64,000 nucleotides of DNA from RBG-13-68-16 sp050018455 (GCA_050018455.1 JBEKAA010000004.1:310001-374000), one strand, 5' to 3'. Counted from the first letter of the stretch, positions 15,724-24,876 are shown. Program-made: numbers and translations. Notes: generated by a model not told the origin, from the letters alone.

Positions 15724-17340
15724 TTACTCCGTCTTCGTGACTTGGCGGACCACGTCGAGGACGGAACCGTCGTCGGCCTTGACGATCTCCACGGTCTCGC
15801 CGGTGAGATCGGGCTCGGGCATGAGCGGCCCGAGCTCCTTCGCCTTCGCCATCGCCTTGGCCGCGAGCGCCTCCATCGAGATCAGGCTGATGCCGGCCTT
15901 GCCCGCGTTTTCTCTCAGGGCCGCGAGGTACGGCGAGTTCGACGCCGGGTTGACGACCGCGTCCTCCTCGGTGATCACGAGGTCCACCAGCTCGCCCGGC
16001 ATGGTGACCGTGTTGACGCGCTCCCGGATCGAGGGGTAGCTCTGACCGCGGCGCTTGGAGAAGCCGGCAAGCGTCGTGAAGATGATCGTGAGCTTGGAGC
16101 GCCCCACGTTGGGGCCACCGCCGATCCCGCCGACGAAGCGACCGTCGTATCCGGTCACGGTGTTCACGTTGAAGTCGGTGTCGACCTCGGCGCAGGAGAG
16201 CAGCGCGAAGTCGAGCAGAGGCGTGAGGGTCGCCTTGCAGGCGAGATTCGCGTAGATCGAGGATGTGGCCTCCTGGTGGCCGGGGTCGTTTCTCAGCGAG
16301 TCGAACACGAGGTCCGTGGGCTGGAAGCACTGCCCGTGCAGGATCAGGTCAACCGCGCCGCGGCGCAGCATCTCGACGTGGATCTGGGTGATCCCGCCGA
16401 TCGTGAACGAGGCTACCAGACCGTTGGCGGCGAAGTGATCCGACAGGCGTTGCAGGATCGCAAGCGACGCACCGGAGCCGGATTGAAACGCGACGCCGTC
16501 GCGCAGGAGGCCCGAAGCGCCGAGAAGAGCCATCACGCGATCGGCGACCTTGAGGTTGCCACCGCTCATGATCCGGGCGAGGTCGAGAGTGCCGGACCCG
16601 ATCCCCGCGCCGTCGCCCACGTTCTCGAACGGCACCACGAAGTCCACGTGCTCCATCGAGATCGAGCGCTGCCTCAGGAAGCGGTCGAACACGGTCCCGG
16701 CGCAGACGCACGAGTAATCGGCGTAGCGAACGTCCGCGTCGAACAGGCCCAACGGTCCGCACAGCTCCTCGCGCTTGCCGAGCACACCGGAAGCGTTTCC
16801 CCACGGGTCGGCCGCCGGCGCGGGGAAGATCGCCAGTCGCACCGGCTCGATCCCGAGCATGATGTCGCGCTGGCGGCCGCCGTGGGTGCAGCCGATGATC
16901 CGCACCGGCAAGAGCCCGCCGCCGGCCGCGGCCTTGGCCAACCCCCCGTACGGGTTGCCGTACACGTAGGCGACCGTTCCGTCCTTGACCGCCTCGACGA
17001 GGTAGTCGAGATCGCCGAAGTAGGCGTTCCCGATCAGCCTGACCCCCTTGAGGCCGCGCCGTTTCAGCTCTGCGACGACGGCGCGGAGGAAGCGGTCGCC
17101 GCCCGTGCGGTAGTAGTGCGGGAACGACAGGGCGTCGCCGTCGCGAAGGACGTCGAAGGCGCTCTCGAACGTCGTGACCTTGGAGGATCCGTCGAACGGG
17201 CGCCGCGGGGTGCGCGCCGCGTGCGTCGCCTCCTCCGGCATCTCGGCGAAACACCCCGCGAACGGACGCAGTTCCCGTCCGGCGATCCGGGTCGGGACCT
17301 GGCGGCCAAGGGCGTTCTTCGCCCAGTTCTCGAGACGCAT
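15724..17340 (-). CDS. citF: Citrate lyase alpha subunit-like CoA transferase
   Basis: A 538-residue protein resembling CitF, the citrate:acetyl-ACP transferase subunit of citrate lyase, with typical Gly-rich stretches (GNPYGG, GSGTLDLARIMSGGNLKVADR) and a C-terminal EEDAVVNP region. No citD, citE, citC or citrate carrier is nearby, so it is an orphan here and may act as another CoA transferase. The ATG is preceded by GGAGGTG on the minus strand. Confidence 0.8.
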   Translation of the reverse strand: MRLENWAKNALGRQVPTRIAGRELRPFAGCFAEMPEEATHAARTPRRPFDGSSKVTTFESAFDVLRDGDALSFPHYYRTGGDRFLRAVVAELKRRGLKGVRLIGNAYFGDLDYLVEAVKDGTVAYVYGNPYGGLAKAAAGGGLLPVRIIGCTHGGRQRDIMLGIEPVRLAIFPAPAADPWGNASGVLGKREELCGPLGLFDADVRYADYSCVCAGTVFDRFLRQRSISMEHVDFVVPFENVGDGAGIGSGTLDLARIMSGGNLKVADRVMALLGASGLLRDGVAFQSGSGASLAILQRLSDHFAANGLVASFTIGGITQIHVEMLRRGAVDLILHGQCFQPTDLVFDSLRNDPGHQEATSSIYANLACKATLTPLLDFALLSCAEVDTDFNVNTVTGYDGRFVGGIGGGPNVGRSKLTIIFTTLAGFSKRRGQSYPSIRERVNTVTMPGELVDLVITEEDAVVNPASNSPYLAALRENAGKAGISLISMEALAAKAMAKAKELGPLMPEPDLTGETVEIVKADDGSVLDVVRQVTKTE

Positions 17341-17403
17341 GAGACACCTCCGGCCGGGGAGCGTAGAAGAAAATGAAAAGCTTCACAAGCGTTGATCCGG
17401 GCC

Positions 17404-17586
17404 AGCCTGGATTATTCGTGGGGGTTCGTCGCGAGAACGCGCAGCTGGCTGGCATGGTGGGCGCACGTAGGGGTGAGGAGCCGAGACGTATCCTCTGCGA
17501 TACGTCGCAGGCTCCGAACCTCGAGTACGCCCGCCAGGCCGGCCAGATCCGCGTTCGCAGCAGAACCCTCATGAATAGTCCAGGCT
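17404..17586. mobile_element. MITE-like perfect-ended long inverted repeat
   Basis: A 183-bp palindromic element with arms of about 90 bp. It starts with AGCCTGGATTATTCGTG and ends with the complement of AGCCTGGACTATTCATG; the arms stay alignable down to a 6-base loop (17493-17498) flanked by GACGTATC/GATACGTC. There are a few mismatches and one small gap. The short open frames across it are shadows of the palindrome. Size and symmetry suggest a non-autonomous transposable element or a REP/BIME-type unit. No target-site duplication was established. Confidence 0.7.
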
Positions 17587-17611
17587 AAACTCGGCGGTGG
17601 GAGGGAAGCCG

Positions 17612-18400
17612 ATGCCGATCGTCTTGAGCCTGCTCCTCACCGCCGCGGGCGCCCTCGCCCCGCCGCCCGCGAGGACCGCCGCCCCGCTGCGGCTCCAGCG
17701 CTTGACCGTCGCCGTGCGGACGCGCGACCTGCTCCACGTCACGCTCCATGCGCCCGAATCGCCGGGCGCACCGGCCTCGGGGATGAGCGCGCAACGCCTG
17801 ACGCTGGGCGCAGCGCGGATACCCCTCGCCGAGGCGGTCGACGTGACCTTCGGCGGCGGCGAGACACGCACGGACTTCGACGTCCGCCTCGCCGAGGTGA
17901 CGGCGGACGTGCTGGCCGTCGACCCAAATCGTGCGCCGGTCCTGTGGGAGGGTGTCGGCGCCGGCGGCGCGGTTGTGCTGGCCATGGGCGGGACCCTCGA
18001 CTTCGGCGATCCGGGCGAAGTGGAGGTCTCGCTCAAGGACTTGTATCGCGCCTACGTCACCCTGACGGACTTCACCGTGATGCCCGGCCTGGCCGCCGTG
18101 ACTGTTCGCGGCCTGCTCGGCCTCTACAACCCGTTTGGGTTCGAGGTGGCCGCCACGAAGATCGAGCTCAAGGTGACGGCGGGCGCCACCACCGTGCTCA
18201 CGGTGCAACGGCCCGGCTTCAGGTTGCGGGCGCAACAACAGAGCGACGTGCTGCTGGACCAGGACGTGCCTCTCGCTGACGCGGCCGAAGGCGTGGCGGC
18301 GTTCATGAAGGGGGAGCCCGCGATGCTTCAGGGAGCGCTGGTTCTGCGCACGCCGCAGGGCGACCGCGTCATCCCGCTCCATATGAGCGTCGCGCGTTAG
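17612..18400 (+). CDS. Exported LEA type 2-like protein
   Basis: A 262-residue protein with a hydrophobic signal peptide (MPIVLSLLLTAAGALA). The C-terminal half has a WHy/LEA_2-like pattern: TVRGLLGLYNPFGFEVAATK followed by alternating beta strands with RLRAQQQSDV. The N-terminal half looks like a related duplicated beta domain. LEA2 proteins are linked to stress protection, and bacterial ones are usually periplasmic. The ATG at 17612 follows GGGAGGGAAG. Confidence 0.65.
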   Translation: MPIVLSLLLTAAGALAPPPARTAAPLRLQRLTVAVRTRDLLHVTLHAPESPGAPASGMSAQRLTLGAARIPLAEAVDVTFGGGETRTDFDVRLAEVTADVLAVDPNRAPVLWEGVGAGGAVVLAMGGTLDFGDPGEVEVSLKDLYRAYVTLTDFTVMPGLAAVTVRGLLGLYNPFGFEVAATKIELKVTAGATTVLTVQRPGFRLRAQQQSDVLLDQDVPLADAAEGVAAFMKGEPAMLQGALVLRTPQGDRVIPLHMSVAR

Positions 18401-18420
18401 CAAAGGCGCTGACCAACCGG

Positions 18421-18609
18421 GCAGAGGAGCAAAGAACTGTTCGAAGGTTCGCACGTTCGAAGGTTCGCAGGTTCAAAGACCAAGGAACTGGAAATTCGGG
18501 AACGCCGCGGGGAGCAGGGAGTTGCCTTTGTCCAAGGCGAACCTTCGAACCTTCGAACCTTCGAACTGTCCTTTCCCCTCTGCCCCTCTGCTCCCCGGCT
18601 CCTCTGCTC
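18421..18609. repeat. Octamer-repeat inverted element B
   Basis: The left arm contains TTCGAAGG/TTCGCACG/TTCGAAGG/TTCGCAGG units (18439-18475). The right arm has CGAACCTT three times (18539-18566). Outer arms of GCAGAGGAGC and GCTCCTCTGC type enclose them. It separates two convergent genes and could also act as a bidirectional terminator. Confidence 0.8.
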
Positions 18610-18630
18610 GGTGGGCTTGGCAGGGCTGGC

Positions 18631-19782
18631 TCACGTCGGAGAGAGCCTCCGGACCGCAGCGAGGACGAGGCGCGCACCTTCCTCGACGTCCGCCGCCGTC
18701 GTGAAGCGGCCTACGGAGAAGCGCACGGTGGCGCGGGCGGTGGCCGCGTCGACGCCCATCGCGGTGAGCACCGCCGAAGGGTGCACCGCGCCGGTGTGGC
18801 ACGCGGCGCCGGGCGAAGCGGCGACCTGGTCGGCGATCTCGTCGAGCAGGGCGTTGGCGTCGAGACCGGGGAACGCCACGCTGGCCGTGTTGGGCAAACG
18901 TCGCTCGGGGTGACCGTGGCGGACCAGGGTGGGGATGCCCGCCGCAAGCCTCCTCTCGAGGTCGTCGCGCAGAGAGGTGAGGCGGGGGGCCTCCGCGGCG
19001 AGTTCCTTCCGAACAATCTCGCACGCGGCGCCGAGGCCGGCGATCCCGGGGACGTTCTCGGTCCCGGCGCGCAGGCCGCGCTCGTGGCCCGCGCCGTGGA
19101 CAAGCGGCTCGAGCGTCGTCCCCCGGCGCAGGAACAGTGCGCCGATACCCTTGGGCGCGTAAAGCTTGTGCCCTGCGACCGTCAGCATGTCGACGCCGAG
19201 CGCGCCAGCGTCCACCGGGACCTTCCCCACCGCCTGCGCGGCGTCGGTGTGGAGCAGCACGCCGCGGCGGCGGCAGGCCGCCGCGATCTCGGCGACCGGC
19301 TCGAGGGTGCCGACCTCGTTGTTGGCGAGCATGACGGAGACGAGGACGGTGTCCGGCGCGAGGGCCCGAACGACCTCGTCCGGGTCGACGAAGCCGCACC
19401 GGTCCACGCCCACGACGGTGAGGCGGAGACGCCCTTGGCGCTCGAGCGCCCGCGCCGTCGAGATCACGGCGGGGTGTTCGACGGCCGTCGTCACGACGTG
19501 GCCACCTCCCGCCGGAGGCAGCACGCCTCGGATCGCCCAGTTGTCGGACTCGGAGCCTCCGCTCGTGAAGACGATCTCGTCCGCCAAGGCGCCGAGACAC
19601 GCCGCAACCTGAGTGCGGGCGCTCTCGACAAGGTCGCGAGCCAGGCGCCCGGCACGATGGCCGGATGACGGGTTCCCCCAACCGTCGCGAAGCGCACTCA
19701 CGACAACCTCCGCCACGCGGGGATCGACCGGCGTCGTGGCGTTGTTGTCGAGGTAGATCGGGCCCTTTCGCTCGCTGGTCAC
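18631..19782 (-). CDS. Cysteine desulfurase (NifS/IscS family)
   Basis: A 383-residue PLP enzyme that transfers sulfur from cysteine for iron-sulfur cluster or thiolation pathways. The Schiff-base lysine is K206 in AGHKLYAPKG; the persulfide cysteine is C328 in AASPGAACHTG; SGGSESDN and LHTDAAQ motifs are present. The start YLDNNATTP is typical. No iscU or other Fe-S genes are adjacent, so the pathway is unresolved. The many Fe-S proteins here make cluster assembly likely. Confidence 0.92.
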   Translation of the reverse strand: MTSERKGPIYLDNNATTPVDPRVAEVVVSALRDGWGNPSSGHRAGRLARDLVESARTQVAACLGALADEIVFTSGGSESDNWAIRGVLPPAGGGHVVTTAVEHPAVISTARALERQGRLRLTVVGVDRCGFVDPDEVVRALAPDTVLVSVMLANNEVGTLEPVAEIAAACRRRGVLLHTDAAQAVGKVPVDAGALGVDMLTVAGHKLYAPKGIGALFLRRGTTLEPLVHGAGHERGLRAGTENVPGIAGLGAACEIVRKELAAEAPRLTSLRDDLERRLAAGIPTLVRHGHPERRLPNTASVAFPGLDANALLDEIADQVAASPGAACHTGAVHPSAVLTAMGVDAATARATVRFSVGRFTTAADVEEGARLVLAAVRRLSPT

Positions 19783-19836
19783 GCCCTCATGGTACCCGTT
19801 GGGCCCTTCTCGATGGCAACGGGGGAGGTTGCGGGG

Positions 19837-19842
19837 TACACT
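19837..19842 (+). promoter_or_regulatory. -10 hexamer directly before waaA
   Basis: TACACT is followed by exactly 7 bases and then the ATG of waaA, so transcription would begin at or next to the start codon (leaderless). GGGGG precedes it; no clear -35 is visible. Confidence 0.5.
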
Positions 19843-19849
19843 CGGCCGG

Positions 19850-21115
19850 ATGGCGCCCCCCTCCCTGTGGATCTACCGCGTTGCGATGGCGGTGTCGCTT
19901 CCGGTCGTCGCGCCGTACCTGCTCCTCGCCGATCGGCGGCGCGGCAAGCGGCGCCCGCCGTTGGCGCAGAGGCTCGGCTGGAAGCTGCCGGCGATCCCGA
20001 CGGGGGGCGTCTGGGTCCAGGCCGTCTCGGTCGGCGAGGTGGCCGTCGCGCGGCCGTTGCTCGCCGAGTTGCGGCGCCGGCACCCCGGACTGCCCCTGGT
20101 GCTGTCGGCGACCACGGCGACCGGACTCGCGATGGCGAGCGGCGCGCAGCTGGCCGACGTCACGCTCCCTTTCCCCGTCGATCTTCCCGGCCCGGTGCGG
20201 CGCCTGATGGACGCCGCGAAGCCGAGGCTCGTCGTGCTCGTCGAGACCGAGCTGTGGCCGGAGCTGTTGGCGGCATGCGGGTCGCGCGGGATCCCCGTGG
20301 CCCTCGTCAACGCCCGGGTGTCCGACAAGTCGTTCCGCGGCTACCGCGCGGTGCGGGCGCTGCTGCGTCCGCTGCTCGCGCCGGTCGCCCTGGCGCTCGC
20401 CCAGGACGAACAGTCTGCGCGTCGCCTGGCCGTGATGGGCGTGCCCGGGGAGCGGATCAGGACGACGGGCAACGTCAAGTTCGACGCCACGGCGCCCGGC
20501 GCCCCGCCGAGGGTGACGGAGGAGTTCCGGCGGATCGCGGGCGGCCGGCGGGTGCTGGTCGCGGGCTCGACCATGCCCGGCGAGGACGAACAGGTTCTCG
20601 ACGCGTTGTCGCGGCTCTCGGCGGACGCTAGGCCCTTCCTGCTACTGGCCCCGCGCCACCCCGAGCGGGCGCCGCAGGTGATGCAGCTCGCGGCCGAGCG
20701 GGGGTTCTCGGTCACCCGCCGCACGCTGCTGCGCGACGCCATCACCGGCTGCGATGTCGTGGTGCTCGACACCGTCGGCGAGCTCGCGGCGCTCTACCAA
20801 CTCGGCAACGTCGCGTTCATTGGCGGTTCGCTCGTGCCGACCGGTGGCCACAACCCGATCGAGCCTGCGCGCTTCGCGGTTCCGGTGCTCACGGGGCCGA
20901 ACGTGCGCAACTTCGCCCTCGTATACCGCACGTTCGTCGAAGCCGGCGCGGCCCGCGTCGTGCACTCGGGGGCCGACCTCACGCAGGCACTCGCCGGCTG
21001 GCTCGCGGACCCGGCCGGCGCGCGGAAGGCGGGGGAAGCCGGCCACCGGCTCCTGGCGGAGAACGCGGGAGCGACCGCGCGGATCGCGGACGCGCTGGAG
21101 CAGTTCCTGGCATGA
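19850..21115 (+). CDS. waaA: 3-deoxy-D-manno-octulosonic acid (Kdo) transferase
   Basis: A 421-residue GT30 enzyme that adds Kdo to lipid A precursor at the inner membrane. An N-terminal membrane anchor is followed by WVQAVSVGEV, LVVLVETELWPELL, GNVKFDA and the nucleotide-sugar region GGSLVPTGGHNPIEP. The ATG at 19850 lies 7 bases after a TACACT hexamer. The stop overlaps lpxK by 4 bases, giving an operon for lipid A/Kdo assembly. Confidence 0.94.
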   Translation: MAPPSLWIYRVAMAVSLPVVAPYLLLADRRRGKRRPPLAQRLGWKLPAIPTGGVWVQAVSVGEVAVARPLLAELRRRHPGLPLVLSATTATGLAMASGAQLADVTLPFPVDLPGPVRRLMDAAKPRLVVLVETELWPELLAACGSRGIPVALVNARVSDKSFRGYRAVRALLRPLLAPVALALAQDEQSARRLAVMGVPGERIRTTGNVKFDATAPGAPPRVTEEFRRIAGGRRVLVAGSTMPGEDEQVLDALSRLSADARPFLLLAPRHPERAPQVMQLAAERGFSVTRRTLLRDAITGCDVVVLDTVGELAALYQLGNVAFIGGSLVPTGGHNPIEPARFAVPVLTGPNVRNFALVYRTFVEAGAARVVHSGADLTQALAGWLADPAGARKAGEAGHRLLAENAGATARIADALEQFLA

Positions 21116-22104
21116 AGCACTGGCCGCTGGCACTGCTCGGCCTCACCGACGTCATGGAGGGGCTCAACGCAATCGCCCACGCGGCGTACCGGCACGGCCT
21201 GCGGCGGGTGCACACCGCCTCCGTGCCGGTGATCTCGGTCGGCAACATCGCCTTCGGCGGCACCGGCAAGACGCCGCTCGTGGCGGCCCTCGCTCGCACC
21301 CTGCTCGCCGCCGGCGCCCGGCCCGCCATCCTCACCCGCGGGTACCGCCGGCGCGACAAGCAGCCGGTGCTGATCCGCAATGGTCAGGACGTCGGGTGGG
21401 AGCGAATCGGCGACGAGCCTGCGCTGCTCGCTCGCGCCCTGCCGGAAGTCCCGATCGCCGTCGATGCGGACCGGGTCCGCGGCGCCGCCACCGCCGTCCG
21501 GGAGACCGGCGCCACGCACCTCATTCTCGATGACGGGTTCCAGCACTGGTGCCTGGCGAGGGACCTGGACGTCGTCGTGGTCGAGGCGAGCGACCCCTTC
21601 GGAGCGCGGAAACCGCGCCGCGAGCACCCGGACGCCCTCGCCCGCGCTGACGCGATCGTGCTGAGCCGCGCGGCGAACCTCACCGAGGCTCGAGCGGCGA
21701 TGGCGGTGCTCGGGGCCTACGCGCCCGAGGCGCTCTTCCTCGCGACGGCGCTCGCCGCCCGGGCCGTATTCCGGGACGGCGAGCGGTTGCCGCCCGAAGC
21801 CCTGAAGGGCGTGCCCGTGGTCGCGATGGCGGGGATCGCCTCGCCGGAAGGGTTTGTCAACACCCTCGGTGACATCGGCGCGCACGTCGTCGAGATGAGG
21901 TTCTTCCGCGATCACCACCGCTACGACCGGCGCGAGGTTGAGAGCGTGTTGGCCGAGGCGGACGCTGTGGGGGCGATCGTGGCGACCACCGGCAAGGACG
22001 CCGTCAAGCTGCCCCCCGACCTCCTCGCCCGGATCGCCTGGGTGGACGTGGATGCGGTGCCGGTAATGGGAAGCTTCGAGGAACTCCTATCGAAGGTTCT
22101 CTGA
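21112..22104 (+). CDS. lpxK: Tetraacyldisaccharide 4'-kinase
   Basis: A 330-residue lipid A kinase that phosphorylates the 4' position of the disaccharide precursor. It has a P-loop GNIAFGGTGKTP, TRGYRRR and the DDGFQHW motif, plus RFFRDHHRYDRREV near the C-terminus. An N-terminal membrane-associated helix is present. It overlaps waaA by 4 bases. Its presence shows that the cell makes a phosphorylated lipid A outer membrane. Confidence 0.94.
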   Translation: MKHWPLALLGLTDVMEGLNAIAHAAYRHGLRRVHTASVPVISVGNIAFGGTGKTPLVAALARTLLAAGARPAILTRGYRRRDKQPVLIRNGQDVGWERIGDEPALLARALPEVPIAVDADRVRGAATAVRETGATHLILDDGFQHWCLARDLDVVVVEASDPFGARKPRREHPDALARADAIVLSRAANLTEARAAMAVLGAYAPEALFLATALAARAVFRDGERLPPEALKGVPVVAMAGIASPEGFVNTLGDIGAHVVEMRFFRDHHRYDRREVESVLAEADAVGAIVATTGKDAVKLPPDLLARIAWVDVDAVPVMGSFEELLSKVL

Positions 22105-22116
22105 AAGCAGCCCTCC

Positions 22117-22283
22117 GCCACCCACCCTCGAGTTAACAGTTGACAGTTGACAGCAAACAACCAACGAGGACTCTTTTTGGCCTTCGTAGTCTGGGTGGGT
22201 GGGGGAACTGTCGACTGGGGGACCGGGTGGGCGGAAGCTGTCGACTGTCAACTGGGGGGCAGGGTGGGCGGAGGCTGTCGACT
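22117..22283. repeat. Heptamer-repeat inverted element C
   Basis: Tandem TTAACAG/TTGACAG/TTGACAG (22133-22153) is complemented by CTGTCGACTGTCAACTG at 22238-22254. GCCACCCACCC pairs with GGGTGGGTGG around 22191. The right side also has a 22-bp direct repeat (22225-22246 and 22262-22283, one mismatch) with a 37-base period. It fills most of the gap after lpxK. Confidence 0.8.
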
Positions 22284-22308
22284 TTTTCTATAGGCCGGCG
22301 GCCATCGG

Positions 22309-22314
22309 TACACT
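22309..22314 (+). promoter_or_regulatory. Possible -10 of the GT87 gene
   Basis: GGTACACT matches the -10 form seen before waaA. It would give a leader of about 80 bases. The ribosome site GGGAGG lies just before the ATG at 22402. No -35 is recognisable. Confidence 0.35.
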
Positions 22315-22401
22315 AGGGTCGGCGGCGTGTACTGAAATAGGGCCAGTGACGAGGTCGAGGCTAGCCCGGGACAGAGGCCGGCTCGACCCGGGAGGATCAA
22401 A

Positions 22402-23718
22402 ATGCCGACGGTAGGCGAACCGTCTTCCGGCCACCCACTGAAACGGTCTCCGGTCGCCCCATCGGTAGCGTTACTCGCCTTCCTGATCCTCGTGTACATT
22501 TTCGTAGACGTACTGCTTGTGCTGCCGGAGCTCCACGCGAAGCAGTCCGATTTCGGCGCCTTCTACTACCCGGCCGCGCGTGCCGTGCTTGCGGGCCGGA
22601 GTCCCTACTCCGTTGGTGGGCTGATCTACCCTCCGCTCCTGCCGTTCGTCCTGGCGCCACTCGCCCTATTGCCGTCCGCCTGGGCACGACTCATCTGGTT
22701 CGCCCTGAGTCACCTCTTTGTCGTTGTGGCCGGCGTTCGCATGTGGCGGCCCCTGGGCGGAGGTTGGTGCGCGGCCTTGGCCATAGCAGGGGCGTGGGCG
22801 ACAAGTGGGGCGCTGTTTGAGGACCTAGGCGAGGGCCAAGTCAACACGCTGCTCCTTCTTCTGGTTGTTATTGCCCTCTGGCCAAGGCCCAGCAGAGCGT
22901 GGCAGAGTCCGATGGCCCTGGGTGTCGCGACCGCGCTCAAGCTCTGGCCCGGTGTGGTGGTTCTTGGCGACGCGCTGCTCTGCCGCTGGCGAACCGTCGT
23001 GCGGGCATGCGGCGTGGCGCTGATCTTCATCTTGGTGCCGCGGTTGTTCGTTGCAGTCGTTCTTTCGGGGCCCACAGCCCCTCCGCGAGCCGACTTCTGG
23101 GCGGGGAGTCCGGGGGCCCTCAACGGATCGCTGCCAGGGGTTGCCCTGCGCCTCCTCGATTTCCCGAAGCGCGGAGCGCCGGTGCCAACACAATGGGTCG
23201 CAGCACACAGCGTTGAAACATTCAAACTGACCCGCCCGCAGGCCGTTCTTTCGCTGGGCGTGGCACTGGTGGTGTTTGGCGGCGGTGCGGCAGCGCTTGC
23301 GAGAACGAAGGGACTCGGCGGTCCAGGGTCGTCGGCGCCACTCTTGAGCGCCGCCTTCATTGCGTTGGCACTCGTGTCCGCGCCCGTGGTCTGGCCCCAC
23401 TATCACGTCATGCAACTTCCAGGGGTCGCGATGCTCGGAGTGAGGTTCATCCGTCGCCGTTCCTGGACTTGGCTGTCTGTTCTTGGCGTTGCGACCCTCG
23501 CCTCCACGTGGCCCGCGGTGCTGATCAGGGGGCCATACCTTGCACACTTCGGTCTTGTCGTGACCCACCCGCTGCTCCTTTGGACACTCATTTTGCTGAC
23601 GCCGGCAGGCGCTCTCGCCATTCTGTTTCTCCTGCTTGCGGAGTTGAACCGCCACGAAAGCGAGGAGGTCTGTTCATGGAGAACAAGTGTTTCGAAACCG
23701 GGAAGCACACGGCCGTGA
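22402..23718 (+). CDS. GT87 (DUF2029)-family polytopic membrane glycosyltransferase
   Basis: A 438-residue protein with about ten hydrophobic segments. The N-terminal motif DFGAFYYPAARAVLAG with GRSPY, then YPPLLPFVLAPL, QVNTLLLLLVV and ALKLWPG are typical of polyprenol-phosphate-mannose-dependent alpha-mannosyltransferases (GT87/DUF2029). The first loop Asp-Phe is the likely catalytic region. It sits between lpxK and rfaE1 but is flanked by repeat elements. Its coding looks less GC-rich than neighbours, so an insertion is possible. Acceptor unknown. Confidence 0.75.
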   Translation: MPTVGEPSSGHPLKRSPVAPSVALLAFLILVYIFVDVLLVLPELHAKQSDFGAFYYPAARAVLAGRSPYSVGGLIYPPLLPFVLAPLALLPSAWARLIWFALSHLFVVVAGVRMWRPLGGGWCAALAIAGAWATSGALFEDLGEGQVNTLLLLLVVIALWPRPSRAWQSPMALGVATALKLWPGVVVLGDALLCRWRTVVRACGVALIFILVPRLFVAVVLSGPTAPPRADFWAGSPGALNGSLPGVALRLLDFPKRGAPVPTQWVAAHSVETFKLTRPQAVLSLGVALVVFGGGAAALARTKGLGGPGSSAPLLSAAFIALALVSAPVVWPHYHVMQLPGVAMLGVRFIRRRSWTWLSVLGVATLASTWPAVLIRGPYLAHFGLVVTHPLLLWTLILLTPAGALAILFLLLAELNRHESEEVCSWRTSVSKPGSTRP

Positions 23719-23834
23719 ATCGGCGCTTGGCACAAGGCGGTCGATGAGCAAGGCCGCGTCGCAGCGCCGAACGTGGGATGTCCAACACCCGTCATGAGCA
23801 GTTCGGTTGAGCGGAAGCCATGGCACTTCTGGGC

Positions 23835-23840
23835 TAGAAT
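23835..23840 (+). promoter_or_regulatory. -10 hexamer directly before rfaE1
   Basis: TAGAAT is followed by 7 bases and then the GTG start at 23848, the same spacing as at waaA. This implies a leaderless transcript. Confidence 0.5.
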
Positions 23841-23847
23841 CGCAGCT

Positions 23848-24858
23848 GTGAATCCGCGCACCCGCCTGCACGACGTCATCGAGCGCTTCCCGTCGCGCCG
23901 CGTCGTGCTCTACGGCGATCTGGTGCTCGACCGATTCGTGCTCGGGACCCCGAAACGCATCTCGCGCGAGGCCCCCGTCATCATCCTGCGCTTCGAGGCC
24001 CAGCGCGACCTCCCCGGCGGCGGCGCCAACGCCCTCGCCAACCTCGCGGCGCTCGGCGCCACCGTACTGCCGGTCGGGGTCGTCGGCGACGACGACGCGG
24101 GTTCGAGCCTGCTCGCCGTGCTCGAGGGTTCGGGCGTGGACATCGACGGCATCGTCCGGCTGCCTGGGTTCCGCACCGTCACGAAGGTGCGCATCGTCGC
24201 TGGAGGCGCTGTGTCGCTCAAGCACCAGGTGGCGCGCTACGACGTCGAGGACCACCTCCCGGCTCACGACGGGTGGCGGGAGGCGCTCCTGACCCGGCTC
24301 GCGGTCGTCGCCCCCGGCGCGCACGCCGCCGCGGTGTCCGACTACGGGTACGGCGTCGTGTCCGCGGAGGGAGTTGCACGGCTGCGGACCGCGCTCCCGG
24401 CCGGCGCGCCCGCCGTGGCCGACTCGCGCTTCGGCCTCGAGGCGCTCGGGGCCGTCGACGGCGCCACGCCGAATCTCGAGGAGCTAGCGGCCACCATGGG
24501 GACCGTGCCCCGCGGCGACGAGGCCGTGGCATCGGCCGCAGAGGCGCTGCGGAAGAGACTCGGCGCGCGCTTCGTCGCGGCGACCCGGGGGAACGAGGGT
24601 CTCACCCTGGTCGAGTCCGGGAAAGCCGCGCTCCACCTGCCGGTGTTCGGCACCGACCAGGTCGCCGACGTGACCGGCGCCGGGGACACGGTGCTGGCGA
24701 CGCTCACGCTGGCCCTGGCCGCGGGCGCGACCCCATCGGACGCCGCGGTCATCGCCAACCTGGCGGGGGGGATCGTCGTCACCAAGCTAGGAACCGCGAC
24801 GGTAACCCGCGACGAGCTGCACCGCGCCATCGACCAGGCGCCCTTCGTCAATGACTGA
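23848..24858 (+). CDS. rfaE1: D-glycero-beta-D-manno-heptose-7-phosphate kinase
   Basis: A 336-residue PfkB/ribokinase-fold enzyme of LPS-core heptose synthesis. PGGGANALANLAALGA lies near the N-terminus, and the catalytic signature is DVTGAGDTVLATL with AANLAGGIVV-type helix after it. In Enterobacteria this is the N-terminal half of HldE; here kinase and adenylyltransferase are separate genes. I start at GTG 23848 (VNPRTRLHDVIERF), which fits the family N-terminus and lies 7 bases after TAGAAT; the frame is open further upstream. Confidence 0.88.
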   Translation: MNPRTRLHDVIERFPSRRVVLYGDLVLDRFVLGTPKRISREAPVIILRFEAQRDLPGGGANALANLAALGATVLPVGVVGDDDAGSSLLAVLEGSGVDIDGIVRLPGFRTVTKVRIVAGGAVSLKHQVARYDVEDHLPAHDGWREALLTRLAVVAPGAHAAAVSDYGYGVVSAEGVARLRTALPAGAPAVADSRFGLEALGAVDGATPNLEELAATMGTVPRGDEAVASAAEALRKRLGARFVAATRGNEGLTLVESGKAALHLPVFGTDQVADVTGAGDTVLATLTLALAAGATPSDAAVIANLAGGIVVTKLGTATVTRDELHRAIDQAPFVND

Positions 24859-24876
24859 GAGGGAAAACATGGATCC

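Noticed and set aside
17373..17588. Small open frames over the 183-bp palindrome
   Set aside because: Present on several frames because the DNA is a self-complementary repeat; no ribosome site or family.
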